64,000 nt of DNA from an uncultured Collinsella sp. (GTDB taxonomy: Bacteria > Actinomycetota > Coriobacteriia > Coriobacteriales > Coriobacteriaceae), in contig UQHK01000001.1 in assembly GCA_900540855.1 (NCBI GenBank), positions 1-64,000 on the forward strand, in the 5' to 3' direction. Position numbers and translations under genes: made by a program. Positions 8,226 to 15,037 of the stretch are shown here, piece by piece (positions within the stretch are counted from its first letter, which is position 1; each line of letters begins with the position of its first letter). The notes beneath the pieces are model-generated. The model was not told where the DNA came from, ran no database searches, and saw nothing but the letters and a program-made list of their open reading frames with translations.

Positions 8226-8648
8226 ATGGTCTATATCCCGTTTTGGATTTGTATCTTTGCCGGCGCGGTGATTGATGCCCGTGAGCGGCGGTTTCCCAAT
8301 GAGCTTGCCGGCGTGTGTGCGGTGGCGGCGCTTGCAGGCGTTTGGCTCGACAGAGGTGTTAACACGGCGCTTGACCACGCCGGTCTTGCGGTCATCGTCT
8401 ACCTTGCCCTTGTGCTCACTGAGTCGCTCTGGCGTCGTGTTCGCCAAGCCCCCGGCATCGGCATGGGGGATGCCAAGGCGCTTTTCGCGCTTTGCACGCT
8501 CGACCCTCTGGGCGGCATCGTGGCATTTGCCGTTGCGCTCCTGGTCCTGGCCCTCTCCTGCCTCTTCACAAAATCGCGCTCCCTGCCATTGCTCCCGTTT
8601 TTGGTGCCGATATTTGCCATAATCGAGGTCGTGGGCTGGACATTGTAA
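8226..8648 (+). CDS. short prepilin peptidase (A24 family)
   Basis: The 140-residue, highly hydrophobic protein has the two aspartate motifs of A24 aspartic prepilin peptidases: GAVIDARERRFPN at residues 10-22 and GMGDAK near 79-84. It lacks the N-terminal methyltransferase domain of full PilD and so resembles TadV/CpaA-type or archaeal-type enzymes. These cleave leader peptides of type IV pilin-like proteins at the cytoplasmic membrane face. AAGGAGG lies 7 bases before the ATG at 8226. No pilin, secretion ATPase or tad gene is nearby, so its substrate must be encoded elsewhere. Confidence 0.85.
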   Translation: MVYIPFWICIFAGAVIDARERRFPNELAGVCAVAALAGVWLDRGVNTALDHAGLAVIVYLALVLTESLWRRVRQAPGIGMGDAKALFALCTLDPLGGIVAFAVALLVLALSCLFTKSRSLPLLPFLVPIFAIIEVVGWTL

Positions 8649-8679
8649 CCGATTGCGCATCCTTTTTAAGGAGCATGCC

Positions 8680-9927
8680 ATGGCAACTAATCAAGAAACG
8701 GCCGTCATTAAGGCGCGCATGGACCGTATTCCCTCGGCGTTGTCGCCCGAACTTTTCGAGCGCATTGCCACCGATCGTGCTTCGGGCTATGTTAACCTGT
8801 ATCGTTGCAACGACGATCAGGTCATTCGTCGTATTGATCGCGCCGCCGACAAAGGCACGCTTATGCGTCCGGCGTTTATGCGCGATACCGAAAAGATACT
8901 TCATCTTCCGGCGTACACCCGTTATGCAGGCAAAACGCAGGTCTTTAGCTTCCGTAGCAATGACGATCTGTCACGCCGCGGTTTGCACGTGCAGCTTGTC
9001 TCCCGCATTGCGCGCGATATCGGTCGCGCCCTGGGGCTCAATTGCGATCTGATCGAGGCGATTGGCCTGGGCCACGACTTGGGACACACGCCTTTCGGCC
9101 ATGCCGGTGAGCGATTCCTCAACGATATCTACCACGAGCGTACGGGGCGTTATTTTTTCCATAACGTGCAGTCGGTCCGCGTGCTCGACGCGCTGTACGG
9201 CCGTAACGTGTCACTCCAGACGCTCGACGGCGTGCTATGCCATAACGGCGAGTACGAGCAGCGCGTGTTTGAATTGTCGGATATGGGCTCCTTTGACCAG
9301 TTCGATCAGGCGGTCGAGGACTGCATCGCCACGGGCTATGGCGCCATTGGGCACCTGCGTCCCATGACGCTCGAGGGCTGCGTCGTTCGCATCTCGGATA
9401 TTCTTGCCTACGTCGGTCGTGACCGTCAGGATGCGATCGCGGCGGGTCTGCTTTCGCCCGACGCTTTTGACGATGGTCGGGGCGGCGCCTATAACAGCTG
9501 GATCCTCACGCACGCTTCCATCGATATCGTTGAGCATAGCTATGGTAAGCCGCGCATCGAGATGAGCGAGGACCTGTTTGAGGAAATTCGCCGAGCCAAG
9601 CGCGAGAACTACGAGAAGATCTATAGCAAGGGCGGTATCGAAGGCGATTCCGAGGAGGAGCTGCGTGAGGCCTTCGAAAAGCTCTACGACCGTTGCCTGC
9701 GGGATCTAAACAGTGGCGACGAGTCCTCTTATATCTTTAAGCACCATATTTCGCGCATTGAGCAGCAGCTTTCCTACTACGATCGTACCTATGCCTGGCA
9801 GGACGACAAGGATCAAGCCGTGGTGGATTACATCGCGAGCATGACGGACGGTTATTTCTGCGAGCTGACGAGCAAGCTGTTCCCGGGTCTAAAGTTTCCG
9901 CATCGTACCTATATTAACGAACGGTAG
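8680..9927 (+). CDS. dgt: deoxyguanosinetriphosphate triphosphohydrolase-like protein
   Basis: The 415-residue HD-domain protein is of the dGTPase family, which splits dNTPs into nucleoside and triphosphate. The metal-binding GLGHDLGHTPFGHAGE block at about residues 126-141 carries the HD pair. A preceding RLxHxxxV-like segment (RGLHVQLVSRIARDIGRAL) is also visible. Start is ATG at 8680 after AAGGAG; an in-frame ATG at 8653 would place that ribosome site inside the gene. In Gram-positives this gene commonly precedes dnaG/rpoD; here it precedes rarA. Confidence 0.9.
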   Translation: MATNQETAVIKARMDRIPSALSPELFERIATDRASGYVNLYRCNDDQVIRRIDRAADKGTLMRPAFMRDTEKILHLPAYTRYAGKTQVFSFRSNDDLSRRGLHVQLVSRIARDIGRALGLNCDLIEAIGLGHDLGHTPFGHAGERFLNDIYHERTGRYFFHNVQSVRVLDALYGRNVSLQTLDGVLCHNGEYEQRVFELSDMGSFDQFDQAVEDCIATGYGAIGHLRPMTLEGCVVRISDILAYVGRDRQDAIAAGLLSPDAFDDGRGGAYNSWILTHASIDIVEHSYGKPRIEMSEDLFEEIRRAKRENYEKIYSKGGIEGDSEEELREAFEKLYDRCLRDLNSGDESSYIFKHHISRIEQQLSYYDRTYAWQDDKDQAVVDYIASMTDGYFCELTSKLFPGLKFPHRTYINER

Positions 9928-9972
9928 TTCGTATCCTTTCGGTATACTGTTGGTCAACAACGATTTTGATTA

Positions 9973-11337
9973 ATGCACGGGATGGCTATGGACGACCTTT
10001 TTTCTGCTTCGACGCGCGAGCGCTCCTTTAAAAATGCGCCGCTTGCGGTGCGTATGCGCCCCGATTCGCTCGATGAGTATGTGGGCCAGCAAAAGGCCGT
10101 CGGTAAGGGCTCGTGGCTGCGCGCCGCGATTGAGCATGACGTGCTGTCGAGCGTGATTCTGTACGGCCCGGCTGGCACGGGCAAGACGACGCTGGCCCAC
10201 ATTATCGCCAACCATACCAAGAGCGAGTTTGTCGAGGTCAGCGCCGTGACGGGCACTGTGAAGGACCTGCGCCGCGTAATCGATGAGGCTAAGACCCGTC
10301 TGAACACCTACGACCGCCGCACCATTCTGTTTATCGATGAGATCCATCGCTTCTCTAAGTCGCAGCAGGATGCCTTACTGCATGCGGTTGAGAACCGCAC
10401 CGTCATTATGATTGGCGCCACGACGGAAAACCCGTACTTTGAGGTCAACTCGGCATTGCTCTCGCGTGGGCGTGTGGTAGAGCTTGAGCACCTGAAGGAC
10501 GAGGATATCGCCATGCTCATTGAGCGTGCGCTCGAGGCGCCGCAGGGTTTAAACGGTAAGTTCTCGGCCGATGAGGATACGGTCAAGACCATTTGCACGC
10601 TGGCCGCGGGTGATGCGCGCTCGGCGCTCACGACGCTCGAGCTTGCGAGTGAGATTGCCGTTACGCGTCCCGATACTGAGGGAACGCCAGCGCCGGCGGC
10701 CGGGGAACGCTATCCCATTACCGTGGATGACGTGAAGATCGCCAATCCACGTCGTGGGTTTTCGTATGACAAAAACGGTGACATGCACTACGACATTATC
10801 AGTGCGTTTATTAAATCTATGCGCGGCAGCGACCCCGATGCCACGATCTATTGGCTCGCGCGCATGATCGATGCAGGGGAGGATCCCAAGTTTATCGCTC
10901 GCCGCATTATGATTCAGGCTTCCGAGGATGTTGGCAACGCCGACCCGCAGGCGCTTTTGGTGGCACATGCCGCATTTAAATCTGCCGAGGTCATTGGCTA
11001 TCCCGAGTGTCGCATCAACCTGGCTCAGGCTGCGCTCTATGTGTGCCTGGCGCCTAAGTCCAACGCGTGCGAGGCCTCGATCGATGCGGCGCTGGCCGAT
11101 ATCCACAGCAGTGGTCTTCGCGAGGTGCCCAGCTACCTGCGCGATCGTCATCGCCCAGGCAGCGATGAATATGGCGTGTATAAGTATCCGCACGATTATC
11201 CCGAAGGCTGGGTCGATCAGCGCTATTTGCCCGAGGGGTTGGAGCGCGGCGCGTTCTGGCAGCCTGCCGGCCGCGGTTGGGAAGAGTGGCGTGTTGAGCA
11301 AAGCGAACGCGACCGTAGCGGTAATGCTCCGAAGTAA
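9973..11337 (+). CDS. rarA: replication-associated recombination protein A (AAA+ ATPase)
   Basis: The 454-residue AAA+ protein is of the RarA/MgsA/WRNIP1 family and acts at stalled replication forks. Walker A is GPAGTGKTT, Walker B is ILFIDEIHRF and sensor 1 is IGATTENPYFEVN. The C-terminal MgsA oligomerisation domain has the usual ARRIMIQASEDVGNADP block. ATGs at 9973, 9982 and 9988 are in frame. None has a strong ribosome site, so the exact start is uncertain by up to five codons. Promoter-like AT-rich sequence occurs at 9928-9972. Confidence 0.95.
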   Translation: MHGMAMDDLFSASTRERSFKNAPLAVRMRPDSLDEYVGQQKAVGKGSWLRAAIEHDVLSSVILYGPAGTGKTTLAHIIANHTKSEFVEVSAVTGTVKDLRRVIDEAKTRLNTYDRRTILFIDEIHRFSKSQQDALLHAVENRTVIMIGATTENPYFEVNSALLSRGRVVELEHLKDEDIAMLIERALEAPQGLNGKFSADEDTVKTICTLAAGDARSALTTLELASEIAVTRPDTEGTPAPAAGERYPITVDDVKIANPRRGFSYDKNGDMHYDIISAFIKSMRGSDPDATIYWLARMIDAGEDPKFIARRIMIQASEDVGNADPQALLVAHAAFKSAEVIGYPECRINLAQAALYVCLAPKSNACEASIDAALADIHSSGLREVPSYLRDRHRPGSDEYGVYKYPHDYPEGWVDQRYLPEGLERGAFWQPAGRGWEEWRVEQSERDRSGNAPK

Positions 11338-11437
11338 CTGCTGATTATTTTGTCCCAGGATCTCACGCTTGGCATGTTCGGTCCCCTTTGGGGTACCATA
11401 AACAGCGTCTGTATTTCGATTCCTTTGGGAGGCTTGT

Positions 11438-12025
11438 ATGAGTCCCATTCAAATCGCCCTGCTGTTGCTCGCCGTTGCCGGCGTGTGGGCTGTTGTCGAG
11501 CTCGCGCTCACGCTGCGCAAGACCCGCACCGTCGTTGATTCGCTCGACAAGACGGTGAGTGACCTTAACAATACGCTCGCCGAGGCACAGCCTGTGGTGG
11601 CAAAGCTCGACGGCGCTGTCGATGAGCTCACCCCCGCGCTGGCACAGGTTGAGCCGCTCCTCAAGTCGAGCAAGACTGCCGTTGATGCTCTGACGTCTAA
11701 CCTCGTTGAGGTTGAGGCGGTCGTTCGCGACATCTCCGAGGTCACGGGCAGCGTGGCTGAGGCCAGCAATGCCGTATCGAGCGTGACTGATTCTGCTGCT
11801 GGCGCCGTGCAGAAGCTCTTCAATAAGGTGAAGGCTCCTGCAGCCGACGCCGATCGCAAGCTCGCCGCTGCCGCCGCCGAGGCCGAGCAGCCTACTGAGC
11901 GCGTTCTGATTGGCGATGACGATGCCGCTGCTGACGACGATGATGTTCAGAAGCCCGCTGCTAAGCCTGCTCAGTATTACACTTATACGCCTGCCGAGAC
12001 CTCCGAGGAGTCCTGCGATGAGTAG
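11438..12025 (+). CDS. membrane-anchored coiled-coil protein (DUF948-like)
   Basis: The 195-residue protein has one N-terminal membrane segment (residues 4-22). A long heptad-like region (about 25-130; DSLDKTVSDLNNTLAEAQ and similar) follows, then an acidic, Ala-rich tail. This architecture matches DUF948/general stress proteins of Gram-positives. It begins an operon with an anti-sigma-like gene (8-bp overlap), a sigma factor and an AI-2E-type permease, so a role in envelope stress is inferred. GGGAGG precedes the ATG. No enzymatic motif is visible. Confidence 0.75.
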   Translation: MSPIQIALLLLAVAGVWAVVELALTLRKTRTVVDSLDKTVSDLNNTLAEAQPVVAKLDGAVDELTPALAQVEPLLKSSKTAVDALTSNLVEVEAVVRDISEVTGSVAEASNAVSSVTDSAAGAVQKLFNKVKAPAADADRKLAAAAAEAEQPTERVLIGDDDAAADDDDVQKPAAKPAQYYTYTPAETSEESCDE

Positions 12026-12395
12026 CGAAGCAACCTGCCCCATTACGCTGAGCGTTGCCGGTGATCCGCGTCTCGCGCGCTTGGTGCGCATGACGGCCGC
12101 CAACGTCGGCGCCCTGTGCTCTATGTCCGTTGATCGCATCGAGGACATTCGTATGGCTGCCGAAGAAGCCTTCATCTTTGGCTGCACGGCTGTTGATTCC
12201 GACGATATCTCGATCAAATTCGATGTCGACGAATCGCATGTGGGCATGACCTTTACCTTTGGCGACCAGGCGACTGTCGATGAGGATGACCAGGCTGCCG
12301 TGTATGCCGAGCTCATTTTGGCGAGCGTGTGTGACTCTTACGAAAAGACTACAGCGCCCCTAACGCTTTCCCTCGACCTCAAGGCGGATATCTAA
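12018..12395 (+). CDS. anti-sigma regulatory protein, RsbW/SpoIIAB-like ATPase fold
   Basis: The 125-residue protein has the general layout of a serine-kinase anti-sigma factor. Its DIRMAAEEAFIFG segment (about residues 41-53) resembles the N-box helix of GHKL ATPases (usually AVxEAxxNAxxH). The following D- and G-box motifs are weak: GMTFTFGD is the nearest match. It may be a divergent binder rather than an active kinase. It overlaps the upstream gene by 8 bp and lies 1 base before the sigma factor, which is probably its target. Confidence 0.65.
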   Translation: MSSEATCPITLSVAGDPRLARLVRMTAANVGALCSMSVDRIEDIRMAAEEAFIFGCTAVDSDDISIKFDVDESHVGMTFTFGDQATVDEDDQAAVYAELILASVCDSYEKTTAPLTLSLDLKADI

Positions 12396-12396
12396 T

Positions 12397-13188
12397 ATGA
12401 CCGAACGCTCCCGGAGCGGCAAGACCGCTTGGGACAAGGAGAAAACCCGCGAGCTGTTTCGTCGTTATAAGGAGACCGGTGATCCGGATGCTCGCGAGCA
12501 GCTCGTCATGTCCCATATGAACCTGGTAAGGTTTCTTGCCAACAAATTCAAGAACCGCGGCGAGCCGCTCGATGACCTTTTGCAGGTCGGGTACTTGGGC
12601 TTGCTCAAGGCTATCGATCGCTTTGATCCCGAGCGCGGACTCGAGTTCACGACGTTTGCCACGCCCACCATCTTGGGCGAGATTAAGCGCCACTTCCGCG
12701 ACAAGGGCTGGAGTGTGCGCGTGCCGCGTCGTCTGCAGGAGCTCTCTGCCAAGGTTAACCAGGCTACCGACAAGCTTACCAACGAGCTTCAGCGTTCGCC
12801 CAAGGTTGAGGAAATCGCCGATTACCTTGGCGTGACCGTCGACGAGGTGCTCGAAGCCATGGAATCGTCCTCGGCCTACACCTCGGTGCCCATCGAGGCT
12901 CCCGGCGCGTCCGACTCCGACGATGCTCCCTCGATTCTCGATCGCTATGCCGACGACGACAACGAGCTCGACTTTACCGATGACCGCCTGGTAATCGAGG
13001 AAGCCATCCGCGATTTCTCGCCGCGCGAGCGTGAGGTGATCGAGCTACGCTTTGTGAAGGGCATGACCCAGATCGAGATCGCCAAGAAGCTGGGCATTTC
13101 GCAGGTGCAGGTCTCGCGCCTACTGCGCCGCACCCTCAAGAAGATTCAAGACAAGATTGACCCTGACGGAGTTATGGTTCGTTCATGA
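12397..13188 (+). CDS. RNA polymerase sigma factor, SigB/SigF/SigG type
   Basis: The 263-residue group 3 sigma-70 protein carries region 2 (LVRFLANKFKNRGEPLDD, LLQVGYLGLLKAIDRFDPE, FTTFATPTILGEIKRHFRD). Region 3 follows (RVPRRLQELSAKV) and region 4 has a helix-turn-helix (MTQIEIAKKLGISQVQVSR). It directs RNA polymerase to stress or developmental promoters. It is coupled to a presumed anti-sigma upstream and overlaps a permease gene downstream by 4 bp. Since Coriobacteriia do not form endospores, a stress role is more likely than sporulation; this is inference. Confidence 0.93.
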   Translation: MTERSRSGKTAWDKEKTRELFRRYKETGDPDAREQLVMSHMNLVRFLANKFKNRGEPLDDLLQVGYLGLLKAIDRFDPERGLEFTTFATPTILGEIKRHFRDKGWSVRVPRRLQELSAKVNQATDKLTNELQRSPKVEEIADYLGVTVDEVLEAMESSSAYTSVPIEAPGASDSDDAPSILDRYADDDNELDFTDDRLVIEEAIRDFSPREREVIELRFVKGMTQIEIAKKLGISQVQVSRLLRRTLKKIQDKIDPDGVMVRS

Positions 13189-14597
13189 GTGAGCACCCCC
13201 AACAAACCGACCGCACGCTGCGCGATACCCGCATTCTGACGCTTCGCATTTGGGCTGTCGTCGGTTGCATCGTCATCGCCGCCGTCATCTTTAACCTTAT
13301 GGGCATCCTGGCACCGGTTATTGAGTTTCTTGCCGTCGGCTCCATCATTGCTTTTGTGATGTCCCCGATCACCAACTGGCTCGAGCACCATGGCGTGAAT
13401 CGCGGCATCGGTTCGCTTATCGCGCTTATTGTGGTCGTTGCTGTGCTCGTCGGTGTCGTTTGCATCTTGTCGCCGATTCTCTTTGGTCAGATCATGGAAG
13501 TCCTGAGCCGCCTGCCCGAGCAGCTTCGTGTTGCGGGTGGCGACCTCAACGAGATGATCTCGCATGCCAAGACGCTCAACAACACGCCGCTCAAGGAGTA
13601 TCTGGACGATAATCTTTCGTCGCTGGTTGCCGTGGCATCGAAGTATGTGTCTCAGATCGCTGCCGAGCTTGGCCGCGGTGTGTTCCCGCTCATCACCAAT
13701 ACAGCCTCGCAGTTGTTCGTGATCTTCCTTGGTCTGGTGCTTGCGTACTGGATGGCCTGCGACTACCCTCGCATGCACCACGAGATTTGCACCATCATCG
13801 GTCAGGAGAAGGAGACCTCGTACCGCTTTATGGTCGCCATCCTTTCTCGCTCTGTCGGCGGCTACATGCGCGGTATGGTCGTGACGTCCATCTGCGGTGG
13901 TTTCCTCGCCTTTATCGGTTTTATGATCATCGGCCATCCGTATGCGGCGCTCATGGCCATCTTTACCGGCATCATGCATTTGGTTCCGGTCGTCGGTCCC
14001 TGGGTGAGCGCAGCAATCGCCACAGTGCTCGGTTTCATGTTCAGCCCCATGTTGGCGTTATGGACGCTCATCGTGACGATGGTCGCTCAAAACGTCACCG
14101 ATAACGTAATTTCGCCTAAGGTCATGCAGAGCTCGGTGCAGGTGCATCCCATCATGAGCCTCACGGCGCTCGTTATTGGCTCGGCACTCATGGGTCCTAT
14201 TGGCATGATCATTGCCATTCCGCTGTGCGCAGCCCTCAAGGGCATTTTCGTCTACTACTTTGAGAACGAGACCGGCCGCCAGCTTGTGGCCTATGACGGC
14301 GCCGTGTTTAAGGGCACGCCGTACCGCGATGCCGATGGCAACCCGGTCGCCGCCTATGACGCGCTCGGGGACGATACGTTCATCTATGAGTCCGAGCTCA
14401 TCGGCAACGAGACCGCGCCCGAGGCCAAGGCTATGCCCAAGCCCGAGCTCGATAATCCCTGGATCAAGCTCTCGGGTCTTCAGCCCGATGCCACGGGTTT
14501 CTTCAAGAATCCCTTCGCCAAGGATGACGATTCCAACTCTGATGACGATACCAAAACCGGCATCGACGGGTCCATGGACGATTCGGATTCTAAATAG
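13185..14597 (+). CDS. AI-2E family transporter (PerM/YtvI-like)
   Basis: The 470-residue membrane protein has about seven to eight hydrophobic segments between residues 20 and 360. The family signature region HLVPVVGPWVSA is followed by QNVTDNVISPKVMQSSVQVHP. Members are putative exporters of small molecules or act in Na/H exchange; the substrate is uncertain. The last 100 residues form an acidic, disordered-looking cytoplasmic tail rich in Asp and Ser. ATGA overlap with the sigma gene indicates co-transcription. An inverted repeat CGTTTCTTG/CAAGAAACG at 14608-14638 lies just after the stop, at the convergent junction. Confidence 0.88.
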   Translation: MSEHPQQTDRTLRDTRILTLRIWAVVGCIVIAAVIFNLMGILAPVIEFLAVGSIIAFVMSPITNWLEHHGVNRGIGSLIALIVVVAVLVGVVCILSPILFGQIMEVLSRLPEQLRVAGGDLNEMISHAKTLNNTPLKEYLDDNLSSLVAVASKYVSQIAAELGRGVFPLITNTASQLFVIFLGLVLAYWMACDYPRMHHEICTIIGQEKETSYRFMVAILSRSVGGYMRGMVVTSICGGFLAFIGFMIIGHPYAALMAIFTGIMHLVPVVGPWVSAAIATVLGFMFSPMLALWTLIVTMVAQNVTDNVISPKVMQSSVQVHPIMSLTALVIGSALMGPIGMIIAIPLCAALKGIFVYYFENETGRQLVAYDGAVFKGTPYRDADGNPVAAYDALGDDTFIYESELIGNETAPEAKAMPKPELDNPWIKLSGLQPDATGFFKNPFAKDDDSNSDDDTKTGIDGSMDDSDSK

Positions 14598-14603
14598 GCC
14601 CCA

Positions 14604-14843
14604 TTAACGTTTCTTGAAGTTGTAAATGACAAGAAACGCGAGCAAAGCGATTGATAAGGGACCGGCAACATAGAAAAAGAGAATGTCAATTGCGCGTAAA
14701 GTGTAATAAGCCTTATCGCCGGACATTACTGCATACAACACGTAGCCAAATGCTGGTTGGTTTGCGTACCAGCAGGAGAAAGCCAATAGCGTTAAAAGTG
14801 CCGCTAACAGAAGTGCATTGAGGAAAAATCGTTTGCTTTTCAT
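14604..14843 (-). CDS. small two-span membrane protein, unknown
   Basis: The 79-residue protein has two strong hydrophobic helices (about 8-28 and 48-72) flanked by basic ends (MKSKRFF, NFKKR). It has a good ribosome site, GGAAGGAG, 7 bases before ATG at 14843. Base composition and codon use are distinctly more AT-rich than the neighbours, suggesting recent acquisition or a different origin. No family is recognised. It is convergent with the AI-2E transporter and its 3' end lies within the shared inverted repeat. Confidence 0.65.
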   Translation of the reverse strand: MKSKRFFLNALLLAALLTLLAFSCWYANQPAFGYVLYAVMSGDKAYYTLRAIDILFFYVAGPLSIALLAFLVIYNFKKR

Positions 14844-14935
14844 CGATCGCTCCTTCCGGGTGACTCTTATATGTAATTCTACAGCAGTCCTTTTTCAAAG
14901 GATCGCACAGTACTAAATAACGTGCACTTTCGCTG

Positions 14936-14965
14936 GAGGGTCGCTGTTTGGCGGCCCTCTTTTTT
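14936..14965 (+). terminator. terminator/attenuator-like hairpin upstream of alaS
   Basis: GAGGGTCGC and GCGGCCCTC form a 9-bp stem with one G-T pair, followed by six T. It lies upstream of the predicted alaS promoter, so it probably ends leftward-origin readthrough rather than attenuating alaS. Confidence 0.75.
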
Positions 14966-14991
14966 GCACAGGCGCGGTGGGATGGTAATAT
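14964..14991 (+). promoter_or_regulatory. alaS promoter
   Basis: TTGCAC at 14964-14969 and TAATAT at 14986-14991 are separated by 16 bases, about 45 bases before the alaS start codon. Confidence 0.65.
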
Positions 14992-15037
14992 CGTAACGTT
15001 TGAACTGTTTCGATGTGAAACCGAGGAGATTCCCTCT

